DNA of 64,000 bases from Terribacillus halophilus (GCF_900101385.1 NZ_FMZB01000009.1:62001-126000); one strand, 5' to 3'; counted from the first letter of the stretch, positions 43,301-51,660 are shown. Translations and numbers: made by a program. The notes: generated from the sequence alone by a model not told the origin.

Positions 43301-43495
43301 ACGATCACGACCTTTCCAATGATCACCTACATGCAGCTTTTCTTTGAAAGCCTCCAGTCCTGGAACTTCCGGGGACACCTTCTTCTCCAAATCCTCCATA
43401 GCTAAAAAGTGCTGTAAATCAATTCGGTCCTGATACCGGTATTTCTCCAATTCTTCTATTCTTCTTTCCAGCTGACGTTCTTTCAAACTAAACAT
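40364..43495 (-). CDS. Alpha-mannosidase, GH38 family
   Basis: A 1043-residue glycoside hydrolase of family GH38. The metal-binding motif is GHTHIDVAWLWR near residue 245 and the nucleophile Asp lies in WLPDVFGYS near residue 360. Also seen are the acidic motif GAMWLEADCNLPSGESLVRQ near 330, and HDIIPGSSI near 590, followed by a large beta-sandwich C-terminal half. No signal peptide, so it cleaves alpha-mannosides inside the cell. It ends an operon with a sugar-binding lipoprotein and two permeases, which should import the mannoside, so cleavage yields mannose. A consensus cre upstream implies CcpA control. AAAGGAG precedes the ATG. Confidence 0.92.
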   Translation of the reverse strand: MFSLKERQLERRIEELEKYRYQDRIDLQHFLAMEDLEKKVSPEVPGLEAFKEKLHVGDHWKGRDRYLWLAKEIELPDKWAGKQVVGLFDFGKTGGGGNSGFESQCYVNNVMHQAVDSNHQELFFEDDWHGDSIFLAFRLWSGLEGGGKRIDQEHQLKQAELAVFDEQADDLYYTAFAILETIRILDENAAERVQLLSLLDHTIRLIDWSLPGSDAFYQSVYEANDHLQEQLDAMDSTSPITIRCIGHTHIDVAWLWRLKHTREKAGRSFSTVLRLMEKYPDYTFLQTQPQLYSYVKQDFPELYAQIKEKIAEGQWEVDGAMWLEADCNLPSGESLVRQILQGAKFIQEEFGKDVHYLWLPDVFGYSWALPQILSKAGIKTFLTSKISWNQFNRMPNDTFTWRGMDGSEVLTQFITTPDPSPRENTWFATYNGQILPDTVTGTWDNYKNKALAKELLLSYGYGDGGGGVNRTMLEMRRRLDRIPGLPNVKTGDVKSYFESLHHQTQHTSEFMPVWDGELYLEYHRGTYTSQAYNKKMNRKMELELREMEFLHVFKAIQADDFLKYPSLTLEEVWRTVLRNQFHDIIPGSSIREVYEDSKMEYEDAYAKLQTLQKGAADELTADKNHTWSIVNSSSWELDGIVKINTEDSGVWEDEDGDVLLAQKHKAGWLVDVPAVPGTGCKQIYLNTEKANSESEEEWFEWKNRELVTPFYEVKFNDYGQIESLFDIKAKRHVIAKSESGNVFQVFEDKPLDYDAWDIDLFYQEKKKEITNLLDFTLKEAGPLQLVMEANWHYGSSTIHQDIIFYRNRKVIDFKTEVDWHERQQLLKVAFPVRIRATEATYDIQYGNVKRPTHWNTSWDVARFESVAHQWVDFSEQNYGVSLLNDGKYGHDIKDHTIRLSLLKSAIAPDIEQDQGRHFFTYSLYPHEKGWVEANTVQEAWKLNQPFQVYSGGKKESLEKLFVIDNPYVQLDAIKKAEDNDDIIIRFHEYTGGSQEVIIQLAFAYTSWQECDLRERVIDKKPNKGKIALSFTPYEIKTIRLSKS

Positions 43496-43507
43496 ACTGA
43501 CACTCCT

Positions 43508-44332
43508 TTAGCCCTTGGAGGCTCCACCGAGGCTGAAGCCTTTGGACATATATTTTTGAGCAAAGATATAAAGAATGATCGATGGCATCGTATACAGCAT
43601 CGAGAACGCTGCCAATTTGCCGTACTCGATGATGCCGTAATTCCCGAAAAACTGATACAGCGTCACGGATGCCGGCAGTTTTTCCTGTGTCTGCAGCAAA
43701 ATATAAGGAACAAAGAAGTTCCCCCAGCTGCCTGTGAAGGTGAAGATGGCAATCGTGAAGATTCCCGGCAGCATCAGCGGTCCGACCACTTTTCTCATAC
43801 TAGTCAATACAGATGCCCCATCCACCCAAGCGGATTCCTCCAACTCAATTGGCACTGCGTCCATGAAGTTCTTCATCATCCAGATTGCATACGGCAATCC
43901 TGAAGCAGCAAGGAAAATCGTCGTGAAGATAATGGAATCCTGGATGTTCAGGAAAAGGAACAGCTGATAAACAGGTACCATGACTGCTGTTATCGGCAAA
44001 GATGTCATAAATAAAATGGTGAGCAGGAATGATCGCTTATAACGCAGCCGATAGCGGGAAAGCGGATAAGCAGCCAATCCGGCAACAATCACGACGATCG
44101 TTGCCTGCCCAAGCGAGATGAACAAGCCGATGGCAAACGAGCGGATGTTACTTGGGTCTGAAAGAATGGCCGTAAAGTTATCCAATGTCCATTTCTCCGG
44201 TAGCTTGATGGCTTGTGTTGCTTGCTGATCAAAAGAAGCGAAAACAAGCCATAAGAAAGGCAGCAAGAAGCAGATGGCTAAAAAGACCAGCGCCAGATAG
44301 TGGACCACTAATTCTTTTTTTGATACCTTCAT
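43508..44332 (-). CDS. Carbohydrate ABC transporter permease (MalG-type)
   Basis: A 274-residue permease with six helices and the EAA loop DAVPIELEESAWVDGASVLT, which contacts the ATPase. Family sequence is that of the inner-membrane sugar permeases (MalG/GanQ class). It is directly ahead of the mannosidase gene and behind the other permease with short gaps. No ATPase gene is in the operon, so a shared ATPase such as MsmX is expected. AAGGAGGAGGG precedes the ATG. Confidence 0.88.
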   Translation of the reverse strand: MKVSKKELVVHYLALVFLAICFLLPFLWLVFASFDQQATQAIKLPEKWTLDNFTAILSDPSNIRSFAIGLFISLGQATIVVIVAGLAAYPLSRYRLRYKRSFLLTILFMTSLPITAVMVPVYQLFLFLNIQDSIIFTTIFLAASGLPYAIWMMKNFMDAVPIELEESAWVDGASVLTSMRKVVGPLMLPGIFTIAIFTFTGSWGNFFVPYILLQTQEKLPASVTLYQFFGNYGIIEYGKLAAFSMLYTMPSIILYIFAQKYMSKGFSLGGASKG

Positions 44333-44348
44333 TCTGCATCCCTCCTCC

Positions 44349-45206
44349 TTATAGTTTCACTTTCATAAAACGCATGTATAGCAGGCTCGCAATTGTCCCG
44401 ATGACGAGTAATACAAGAGAAATGGCTGTGCCGTATCCGAATTGGTAGTTTACGAACGCTTGATTGTACATGAAAATCGGGAGTATCTGCGTAGCGTTGC
44501 CCGGTCCTCCGCCTGTCATCGTATAAATCAATGTGAATACACCAAGTGTCTGAAGGGTTACAAGCATCATATTGGTCACGATCGACCCTTTGACAATCGG
44601 CAGTGTCACACGGAAAAAAACCTGCCAGCGTGATGCACCATCAATGACGGCTGCTTCTTGCACCGATTTTGGCACATCATCCAATGCTGCTTGGAATACC
44701 ATCATCGAAAAAGCCGTCCCATGCCAGATATTCGCGATGATGACACTAACCATCGGGAAGGTGAACAACCAGGTGATTGGTTCAAAACCGATGCCTTGCA
44801 AAATGCTATTGAATGTACCTGCATCACTCAGGAAAGCCACCCAGCAAAAAGCAACGACAATCTCCGGCGTGACCCAGCCGGCAATCACAATGACACCGAT
44901 GAATCGTCTAAAACCACGACGTTTTTCTTTCATCAGCAAAGCGATGATCAATCCTAATACAACCTGTCCGATTACAGCAGAGAAAAGTAAGAAGACAATT
45001 GTCCGAAACACACTGACCCGAAATTCCGGATCCTGAAACATGTTGGCGAAATTTTGAAATCCGATAAACTGAATATTGGCTGCGTCTGTTCCAGTCAGTG
45101 ACAAATTCGTAAAAGCAAAACCAAAAGTCAGTAACATCGGAGTAATGAAAAACAACAATAAAAGGATCCAAGATGGGGACAAAAAAAGCATCGCTTTCCT
45201 ATGCAT
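44349..45206 (-). CDS. Carbohydrate ABC transporter permease (MalF-type)
   Basis: A 285-residue permease of the MalF class with six helices. The EAA-loop region is DVPKSVQEAAVIDGASRWQV. It pairs with the downstream permease to form the membrane channel. A long perfect hairpin without a T-run lies between this gene and the binding-protein gene. AAAGGTGACGA precedes the ATG. Confidence 0.88.
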   Translation of the reverse strand: MHRKAMLFLSPSWILLLLFFITPMLLTFGFAFTNLSLTGTDAANIQFIGFQNFANMFQDPEFRVSVFRTIVFLLFSAVIGQVVLGLIIALLMKEKRRGFRRFIGVIVIAGWVTPEIVVAFCWVAFLSDAGTFNSILQGIGFEPITWLFTFPMVSVIIANIWHGTAFSMMVFQAALDDVPKSVQEAAVIDGASRWQVFFRVTLPIVKGSIVTNMMLVTLQTLGVFTLIYTMTGGGPGNATQILPIFMYNQAFVNYQFGYGTAISLVLLVIGTIASLLYMRFMKVKL

Positions 45207-45233
45207 ACATATTCGTCACCTTTCTTCTGCCCG

Positions 45234-45268
45234 ATCAGAGGGTACTGGAAAGTCCAGTACCCTCTGAT
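45234..45268 (-). other. Intercistronic stable hairpin
   Basis: ATCAGAGGGTACTGG (45234-45248) and its perfect inverse (45254-45268) form a 15-pair stem with a 5-base loop. No T-run follows on either strand, so it is unlikely to be a strong terminator. Position between a binding-protein gene and its permeases matches hairpins that stabilise upstream mRNA and raise binding-protein yield. Confidence 0.75.
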
Positions 45269-45279
45269 GGGATGGTTTC

Positions 45280-46644
45280 CTATTCAGCTACCTTCGTATT
45301 TTCTTTGCCTACCACTCGTTCCACACCAGCTTTATATTGTTCGACTGCATCATCAGGAGATAGTTTGCCAGTGGCGACTGCTTCTACTACTGTCTGCAGC
45401 TGTGTGGAAACTGCCGGATATTTGTCATTAGCTGGTCTGAACTGCGCATTTTCCAGGAATGCTTGTGCTTCCTTGGCATAAGGACGATTCACATACGCTT
45501 CTACCTCAACGGCATCTGTACGGGTATTCAAGTTACCGTCCGTCAACGAACGACTGATGCTGTTCTCTTTCTCCATCAAGAATTGAATGAATTCCCAAGC
45601 TTCCTCCTTCATATCCGCTTTGGACGGAATTGCCCAAGCCCAGCCTCCGCTCATCGTAATCGTTCCAGGATCCTGCCCTTCTTGAGTCGGCATCGGTGCA
45701 AATCCGATTTTCTCTTCCACATTTTCAATCGGTGCGGCTCCGTTCTCTGCCCAGTTCCGGGCATTCCAGCTGCCGTCCAGTGCTATTGCCAGTTTCTTTT
45801 GCGGGAATAATTGCTGAAATGCTACGTTTCCAGACTGACCACTCATGACGACCGAGAAATCAGGTCCCAAATTTTCTTTGTTGTATACCTGTTCGATAAA
45901 ACGGAACGAATCCAGCAACCCCGGACTATCCACGACCCATTTCTTATCGGTTTCATCATATAGTGTATCGCCGGTGCCATATAGCAGCATCTCCAGCGTC
46001 TGCATGGAAACCGCTTCTCCATTGGCCTTGCCTACTTGCATGAATAGCGGCGTCACTCCGTCTGTCTTCTCTTTGATTGTTATCGCTGCATCTAATACAT
46101 CATTCCAGTTTTTCGGTTCCCAAGGTACAGGAAGACCTGCCTCCTGGAATAATTCCTTGCTGTACCAAAGCCCACGAGAATCGGAAGTCGAAGGAACCCC
46201 ATACACCTTGCCATCTTCCGCTGTTACACCGGACTTTAGATTTTCAATGATATTACCCCATTCGTCCCAATCAGAGATACGATCATCCAAAGGCTCAAGG
46301 TAGCCGGCATTAGCATCGGAATTAAGCATGAATGTATCCTCCGATACAACATCCGGGGCCGTTTCCGCTGACTTCATCTGTAATGCAACCTTTGAGAAAT
46401 AGTCTCCCTCACTCGCTGTAATCGGAGCTATTTTTACATCGATATCAGGATGTTCCTTTTCAAATTCATCCACCACGCCTGAATCGAAGAATTTTTTCAA
46501 TGAATCTACTGATCCAGGTGATCGATAAACGACAGTTAATTCTTTCTTGCCATCCGGTGATTCTGTATTGCTGGAGCATGCTGCCATCGTTACTAGAATG
46601 AAAATAAGCATGAACAAGCATATACCTTTAGCACTCTTCCACAT
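45280..46644 (-). CDS. Sugar ABC transporter substrate-binding lipoprotein
   Basis: A 454-residue extracellular solute-binding protein (family 1). Residues 1-21 are a lipoprotein signal with lipobox MAAC. The mature protein shows SLKKFFDSGVVDEFEKEHPD and GGWAWAIPSKADMKEEAWEF, typical of oligosaccharide binders. It heads the mannosidase operon, which suggests it captures mannosides or mannose-rich glycans. A consensus cre lies 38-53 bases upstream. Start has GGGAGGAGG upstream. Confidence 0.9.
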   Translation of the reverse strand: MWKSAKGICLFMLIFILVTMAACSSNTESPDGKKELTVVYRSPGSVDSLKKFFDSGVVDEFEKEHPDIDVKIAPITASEGDYFSKVALQMKSAETAPDVVSEDTFMLNSDANAGYLEPLDDRISDWDEWGNIIENLKSGVTAEDGKVYGVPSTSDSRGLWYSKELFQEAGLPVPWEPKNWNDVLDAAITIKEKTDGVTPLFMQVGKANGEAVSMQTLEMLLYGTGDTLYDETDKKWVVDSPGLLDSFRFIEQVYNKENLGPDFSVVMSGQSGNVAFQQLFPQKKLAIALDGSWNARNWAENGAAPIENVEEKIGFAPMPTQEGQDPGTITMSGGWAWAIPSKADMKEEAWEFIQFLMEKENSISRSLTDGNLNTRTDAVEVEAYVNRPYAKEAQAFLENAQFRPANDKYPAVSTQLQTVVEAVATGKLSPDDAVEQYKAGVERVVGKENTKVAE

Positions 46645-46681
46645 CTACAACTCCTCCTCCCGATTCCTCTCTTATCGGTAA

Positions 46682-46697
46682 ATGAAAGCGTATACAT
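46682..46697 (-). promoter_or_regulatory. cre (CcpA operator), consensus match
   Basis: ATGAAAGCGTATACAT (plus-strand reading) matches the cre consensus WTGNAARCGNWWWCAW at all 16 positions. It lies 38-53 bases before the binding-protein start. A weak -10 (TATAAT at 46749-46744, minus strand) lies upstream of it, so the cre would overlap the transcribed leader. Confidence 0.75.
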
Positions 46698-46820
46698 ATT
46701 GTTCCAAATGAAAAGTCAGGGGGTAACCTGACACCTATAACGGATTATATGCCTTGTTCCCTCCCTTATTCACATGATTAAACGAATTAACTTCAGACTA
46801 TTCCAAATTTTAATGTTACG

Positions 46821-46849
46821 TTGACACTTATCACCCTGACACTTATTAT
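46821..46849 (+). promoter_or_regulatory. Sigma-A promoter of the NhaC gene
   Basis: TTGACA (46821-46826), 17 bases, TATTAT (46844-46849). Ideal spacing and a perfect -35 element, giving a leader of about 55 bases. Confidence 0.75.
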
Positions 46850-46912
46850 TGGAAGAATATATAACAAGAGGACATCCAAAAAATTTAATATGTTCTCAGA
46901 AAGGAAACTATC

Positions 46913-48319
46913 ATGACGCAGAAACAACCTCTTTTCATTCAAGCGCTGCTTCCGCTAGTCGCACTCGCAGTCGCTGCGTTTTTCTCCCTGTTCTACTGGA
47001 ATGCGGGAATGCTCATGCCGTTGATAATCAGCTTGATTGTCACTTCGGTTTTAGGCGTATTACTTGGACACAAATGGAGTGATCTCGAGTCCTATATGGG
47101 CAAAGGAATCCAAAGGGCGTTGCCTGCTGTCTATATTCTGATCATCGTCGGTATCATTATCGGGTCGTGGATAAGCAGCGGGGTAATTCCGACGCTTATC
47201 TATTATGGTCTTGATCTTATTCATCCTTCTATTTTCATTCCGAGTGTGGCACTTGCTACCGGTGTTCTTTCTATGGCACTTGGCAGTTCATTCGCTTCGA
47301 TCGGAACAGTGGGACTAGCCTTCATTGCTGTCGGAGACAGTATGGGCTTCCCATTAGCTTTAGTAGCTGGGGCAATTATTTCCGGAGCTTACCTTGGAGA
47401 TAAATTCTCGCCATTATCCGAAACAACAAACGTTGCTGCATCCATGGCAAACGTCGACTTGTTCAGCCATATCCGGCATATGCTGTGGGACACTATACCG
47501 GCATTCTTACTGTCGGTACTGATTTATTGGATTGTTGGCTTGAACTATGCAAGTGAAGTAAAGAGTATTGAGGAAATTCGCACGATCAATACGCATTTGG
47601 CGGATACATTTGTCATTCATCCATTACTATTGCTTGTACCGGTTTTGACTGTAATCGCATTGATTAAAAAATATCCTACTCTACCTTCTTTGATATTGAT
47701 AAGTTTTGTGGGAGCTATTCTCGCATACATTGTTCAAGGTGCGTCCGTAACAGAAATCATTGGAGCAATGACAAACGGCTACAGCGGCGATACTGGCTTG
47801 GAAAGTTTGAATAACCTGCTTCACCGCGGCGGCATCACGTCCATGATGGGCACAATCGGGCTCGTATTGGTTGCAACTGCACTTGGCGGTATGCTTGAGG
47901 ATATTGGAGTATTGAAGACAATTACAGAGACGTTCATCAATCGCGTGAAAAGTACTGGCTCCTTGATAGGAAGCACCGTGCTTTCTGCGCTAGTCGTTGG
48001 TTTTGCAACTGGCGCACAAATCTTGGCAGTCATTCTGCCAATCCGTACCTTTAAACAAGCCTTTGAAGATCGTAATTTAGCAGCGAAAAATCTATCACGC
48101 TGTGTCGAGGCAGCTGGTGCCGTTGGTATCAACATGGTGCCTTGGAGCGTGCCGGCCTTCTTCGCTGCAGGTGTATTGGGTGTAAGCCCTTATGATTACA
48201 TCCCATTCGCTTTCTTTATTTTTTTAGTTCCGCTTATCAACGTGATATATGGATACACAGGATTATCGATTGCAAAGAAAGAAAATGGGAAAGAAGAAGG
48301 TGCCAAACATGCCAGCTAA
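46913..48319 (+). CDS. NhaC family Na+/H+ antiporter
   Basis: A 468-residue antiporter with 11-12 helices. Family features are SMALGSSFASIGTVGLAF, AGAIISGAYLGDKFSPLSET (with charged residues in the conserved helix) and GINMVPWSVPAFFAAGVLGV. NhaC-type proteins exchange Na+ for protons or, in MleN, malate for lactate coupled to Na+. Its last 11 bases overlap a PqqB-like hydrolase gene, so the two are expressed together. AAAGGAAA precedes the ATG. A good sigma-A promoter lies upstream. Confidence 0.87.
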   Translation: MTQKQPLFIQALLPLVALAVAAFFSLFYWNAGMLMPLIISLIVTSVLGVLLGHKWSDLESYMGKGIQRALPAVYILIIVGIIIGSWISSGVIPTLIYYGLDLIHPSIFIPSVALATGVLSMALGSSFASIGTVGLAFIAVGDSMGFPLALVAGAIISGAYLGDKFSPLSETTNVAASMANVDLFSHIRHMLWDTIPAFLLSVLIYWIVGLNYASEVKSIEEIRTINTHLADTFVIHPLLLLVPVLTVIALIKKYPTLPSLILISFVGAILAYIVQGASVTEIIGAMTNGYSGDTGLESLNNLLHRGGITSMMGTIGLVLVATALGGMLEDIGVLKTITETFINRVKSTGSLIGSTVLSALVVGFATGAQILAVILPIRTFKQAFEDRNLAAKNLSRCVEAAGAVGINMVPWSVPAFFAAGVLGVSPYDYIPFAFFIFLVPLINVIYGYTGLSIAKKENGKEEGAKHAS

Positions 48320-49181
48320 TAACATTAAACTGCGGTTTTTAGGCAGTGCACAAGATGCGGGGGTCCCGCAAGCTAACTGTTATTGCACAAATTGCCAACG
48401 CGCTCATGCAGACCGTAATTATCGCCATTTTGCGGCAAGTCTGGCAATCATCACAGATGATTATACCTGGCACATGATTGATGCGACACCAGATTTCAGG
48501 GAGCAGCTGTACAGCATGCAGCAAGCCTATCCAGAAGCAGGCATCATGGACAGCATTATCCTGACGCATGCACATGCAGGGCATTATCCTGGTTTGCTTT
48601 TCTTAGGAAAAGAAGGTATGTCTACCTCTGCATTACCTGTTTATGCGTGTGAAAGCATGTCACATCTGTTAGCTAATGATGCTCCATGGAGCCAGCTGGT
48701 AGGTTTGAAGAATATCATTACAAAAACCATTTATGCCGATAAGGCGCAAGAGCTCGGGGATCATGTCCGTTTCACACCAGTTGAAGTGCCTCATCGGAAT
48801 GAATACTCCGAAACGTTTGGCTTCCTCATTGAGGGGCCAAATAAAAAAGCGTTGTACATTCCGGATATTGATTCCTGGAAAGAATGGGAACACGATATCG
48901 GAGAAATAGCAAAAGACATGGATTATGTCATTGTAGACGCGACTTTTTACAGCAAGCAGGAAGTCGCGGGAGTCGGGCGGGACATCAGCCAAATCCCCCA
49001 CCCTCCCATCACGGAGACGATGGACCGGCTTCAAGAGGCAGTCGATACTGCTGAAACGAGGGTTTATCTGACGCATCTTAATCATTCCAACCCGATACTG
49101 GATCCTGAGAGTGAAGAGCTCCAAACGATAAGGAATCGCGGTTACTTCCTGGCAGAAGAGGGATTGGAATTGGAACTATAA
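48309..49181 (+). CDS. PqqB-like metallo-beta-lactamase-fold hydrolase
   Basis: A 290-residue MBL-fold protein of the PqqB group. It opens RFLGSAQDAGVPQANCYCTN with the Cys cluster NCYCTNC that binds a structural metal. The active-site motif reads THAHAGHYPG, where the usual Asp of HxHxDH is Gly, as I recall for PqqB-like homologues outside PQQ operons. Further ligands are VPHRNEY, YIPDIDSW, VDATFYS and LTHLNHSNP. No other PQQ biosynthesis genes are near. The start overlaps the antiporter gene and has AAGAAGGTG upstream. Function unknown. Confidence 0.82.
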   Translation: MPANNIKLRFLGSAQDAGVPQANCYCTNCQRAHADRNYRHFAASLAIITDDYTWHMIDATPDFREQLYSMQQAYPEAGIMDSIILTHAHAGHYPGLLFLGKEGMSTSALPVYACESMSHLLANDAPWSQLVGLKNIITKTIYADKAQELGDHVRFTPVEVPHRNEYSETFGFLIEGPNKKALYIPDIDSWKEWEHDIGEIAKDMDYVIVDATFYSKQEVAGVGRDISQIPHPPITETMDRLQEAVDTAETRVYLTHLNHSNPILDPESEELQTIRNRGYFLAEEGLELEL

Positions 49182-49182
49182 C

Positions 49183-49220
49183 AAAAAGCTGCCAGCCGAT
49201 CACGGCTGACAGCTTTTTTA
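49183..49220. terminator. Bidirectional hairpin terminator
   Basis: AAAAAGCTG-CCAGCCG and CGGCTGACAGCTTTTTT surround a 4-base loop, with A- and T-runs for both directions. Confidence 0.9.
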
Positions 49221-49538
49221 CTTATATAAAGAACACAGCCGTGAAGGCTTGAAAATAACAGTGAAATCGGGAAGTTCCTGCTGTAGTGAGGCATACAATA
49301 ATCTGCCTTCCCTGTTGAAAACATCTTCCTTCTTAACCGCATCAAGCTCCAGTTTGTCCTGTTCCCAATCTATCCACTTTCCGTATCCTTCTGCCCATTT
49401 CTCTATATGCTGTTTCAATGTGTCGGTAACTGGTAATTCATCAAGATCCAAATTTTCTTTACAGCGCGCACACCAAATTGGATCGGCAAAATCTGCTTCC
49501 AAAAGAATCTCCGTTATTTTTTTACAGCTGCATTCCAA
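49218..49538 (-). CDS. Conserved hypothetical protein with N-terminal Cys pairs
   Basis: A 106-residue acidic protein. The N-terminus has MECSCKK and later ADPIWCARCKENLD, which together could bind one zinc ion. The C-terminal half is rich in Glu, Lys and Trp (WAEGYGKWIDWEQDKLELDA). I do not recognise a characterised family. The gene ends inside a bidirectional terminator and has no close partner. Start context is weak, so confidence is moderate. Confidence 0.55.
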   Translation of the reverse strand: MECSCKKITEILLEADFADPIWCARCKENLDLDELPVTDTLKQHIEKWAEGYGKWIDWEQDKLELDAVKKEDVFNREGRLLYASLQQELPDFTVIFKPSRLCSLYK

Positions 49539-49680
49539 TCATAATTCCTCTCTTTCGGCGGACATCAAGTGATCAAGCATACATCTGCATTTTCAGTTGG
49601 AAGTACTGCTGCCTTCCTTACTTCCTCACTCTGAACAAACATTCCGTCATACAGATATTCACTGTCATGCAAAAATTCCT

Positions 49681-50121
49681 CTACAACCTCAGTTCATAAT
49701 GGTAGAACTGCTTGTCACGCTCGTAACCTTTCCGTTCATACAATCGCTGTGCCTTCTCATTGTCAGGAGCCGTACTTAGCGCAATGCTCCCCGCTCCGGT
49801 TTCTTTTGCAAAAGCCTCGGCTGCTGTAAGCAATCTTTCTCCTACACCTTGTTTCCTGGCACTTTCCACCACATACAGATCATTCAAAATCCAAGCACGT
49901 TTCATGCCGATCGAAGAGAAGGTAGGATAAAGCTGCATGAAACCAATACAATCATCACCGTCTTTTGCAAGGAAGATGACAGAATCCCCTTTCTCCAGCC
50001 TTTCTGCTATGTACGCCTCTGCCCCGCTTAAGTCATTAGCTTGTTTGTAAAACTGACGATACTGGTTGAATAAATCTGTTGCTTGTTTTACGTCTTGTAA
50101 TGTTGCTTTCCTAATGTTCAT
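49681..50121 (-). CDS. GNAT acetyltransferase
   Basis: A 146-residue GNAT enzyme. NIRKATLQDVKQATDLFNQY is the first motif, CIGFMQLYPTFSS the central strands, and LNDLYVVESARKQGVGERLL the acetyl-CoA loop (R-x-x-G-x-G form), followed by GAGSIALSTAPDNEKAQRLY. Substrate unknown. GGAGGGG precedes the ATG. Confidence 0.82.
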   Translation of the reverse strand: MNIRKATLQDVKQATDLFNQYRQFYKQANDLSGAEAYIAERLEKGDSVIFLAKDGDDCIGFMQLYPTFSSIGMKRAWILNDLYVVESARKQGVGERLLTAAEAFAKETGAGSIALSTAPDNEKAQRLYERKGYERDKQFYHYELRL

Positions 50122-50153
50122 TTGTTCCCCTCCGATTCCTTCCTGTCTTTTTT

Positions 50154-50750
50154 CTATTTATCATTCAATCCCTTGCCATCCAGAATATGCTTTACATATT
50201 TTTCAACCCTTGACTCCCGGGTTTTGGCTTGTTTAGCCTGGGAAAAATATAGAATGTATGCTCTTTGTCGTCCCGGTGTCAATGCTTCAAAAGCAGTCTT
50301 CAAGGCAGGGATTGCATTGAATTTATTGTGAAGCTCTTCAGGAATTATGTAATCTGTTTCCTTCTTGAACTCGATTTCCAAGCCCGCTTTTTCAACTTCG
50401 ACAGCTTGACAAATATAGTCTTTCAGGATAGCTTCCAATTCAGCTATTTCCTGAGCGTTAGTGAAACGAATTTGGCGCGCTGCCTGCACATTTTCCGTTT
50501 GCTGGATCAAGATGCCATGCGGATCTTTCAACAATGCACCCTTGTGAAACAAAAGCGCACAATAATCTTTGAAGCCATGGATTAATACGACATTTTTCCC
50601 TTCAAAAGTGTAACAAGGATGCTTCCATTTGAACTCTTCTGTCAGGTCGCAATCCTGTACGATATTTCTCAATTTCTTATATTCTTCTTTCCACTGTTTC
50701 GCCTCATTTAAGAATGCATCAACCTTAGGATTCTTATTACTATTTGTCAT
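50154..50750 (-). CDS. YdeI family protein (DUF1801 plus YdeI-type C-terminus)
   Basis: A 198-residue protein. The N-terminal DUF1801 part contains LNEAKQWKEEYKKLRNIVQD and FKWKHPCYTFEGKNVVLIHG, and FKDYCALLFHKGALL. The C-terminal YdeI/OmpD-associated part has IPALKTAFEALTPGRQRAYI and SRVEKYVKHIL. B. subtilis YdeI has the same layout. Function unknown. The ATG at 50750 has GAGGAGG about 9 bases upstream, and an earlier in-frame ATG lacks a site. Confidence 0.82.
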   Translation of the reverse strand: MTNSNKNPKVDAFLNEAKQWKEEYKKLRNIVQDCDLTEEFKWKHPCYTFEGKNVVLIHGFKDYCALLFHKGALLKDPHGILIQQTENVQAARQIRFTNAQEIAELEAILKDYICQAVEVEKAGLEIEFKKETDYIIPEELHNKFNAIPALKTAFEALTPGRQRAYILYFSQAKQAKTRESRVEKYVKHILDGKGLNDK

Positions 50751-50859
50751 TCGGGGTAGCCTCCTCTTCTTAATTTTAAAATTTCCAGTCAGCAACTGTT
50801 ACAAATGATAATGCCCCATTTCCGCTAAGCTGTCCATAAGAAAACGTTTTGCCCATTTT

Positions 50860-51639
50860 TCACTTCTGGAATAAATGATGTAAAAGTCTGCCCCTATCCT
50901 CGAAAAACTGCTTCATGACACTGTAATGCTGTGTTTCTTCGAGCTGGACTTCTTCCATCCCTTCTGCATCCAGCTGCAGAATTTTCGCATCCGGATAAGC
51001 CATCAGCAACGGCGCATGTGTGGAGATGATGAATTGCGACCCTTTTTCCACCAGCTCATCAATCCGTGCAAGCATCGACAGCTGACGGATCGGGGATAAA
51101 GCCGCTTCCGGCTCATCGAGAATATATAATCCATTGCCAGCGAAACGCTCCATGAAAGCCGCGAAAAATGCCTCTCCATGGGATTGTTCATGCAAAGATG
51201 TCCCGCCATAGGAATCAATGATTTTACGTCCGAATCCCCCTTGATCCAGTTCTTCAATATGCGTCGCTACATTATAGAAAGTCTCTGCCCGGAAGAAGTA
51301 TCCATCTTGCGGACGACTCCCACCGCGAACAACCCTTAATAATTCATGTAAATCTGAATGTGACGCGTAGCTGGAAAAGGAGAAGTTCTTCGATCCGCCT
51401 TCAGGGTTGAAGCCGAGCGCAACTGCAAGCGCTTCGAGCAAAGTCGACTTACCCATTCCATTTTCCCCGATGATATATGTAACGTTTGGATGGAAGGAAA
51501 TATGTCCTAAGTTTTGAATAACTGGCAGGGAAAATGGGAATTGATTAGGGAGCAAGGAAGCATCTTCAATTAGACTCATTTGTCTCACATATTGATTGGT
51601 TTCTGTTAATTTCACACTATCATTCCTATCTTTATACAT
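50860..51639 (-). CDS. Stand-alone AAA/ABC-type ATPase (AAA_21-like)
   Basis: A 259-residue cytoplasmic ATPase. Walker A is GENGMGKST near residue 59, the signature SHGEAFFAAF near 153 and Walker B LYILDEPEAALSP near 171, with a final switch STHAPLL near 206. It resembles the SMC/RecF-like ATPases of the AAA_21 group and many phage-defence or repair proteins, but it stands alone without a nuclease or toxin partner here. The function is unknown. The ATG at 51639 has no ribosome site; a GTG at 51615 with AGGA upstream is an alternative start. Confidence 0.75.
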   Translation of the reverse strand: MYKDRNDSVKLTETNQYVRQMSLIEDASLLPNQFPFSLPVIQNLGHISFHPNVTYIIGENGMGKSTLLEALAVALGFNPEGGSKNFSFSSYASHSDLHELLRVVRGGSRPQDGYFFRAETFYNVATHIEELDQGGFGRKIIDSYGGTSLHEQSHGEAFFAAFMERFAGNGLYILDEPEAALSPIRQLSMLARIDELVEKGSQFIISTHAPLLMAYPDAKILQLDAEGMEEVQLEETQHYSVMKQFFEDRGRLLHHLFQK

Positions 51640-51660
51640 TCAGCTTGAGGAGGATTTATC

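Noticed and set aside
50860-51639. Defence-system interpretation of the AAA ATPase
   Set aside because: No nuclease, reverse transcriptase, toxin or other partner gene is adjacent; the neighbours are a YdeI protein and a membrane protein.
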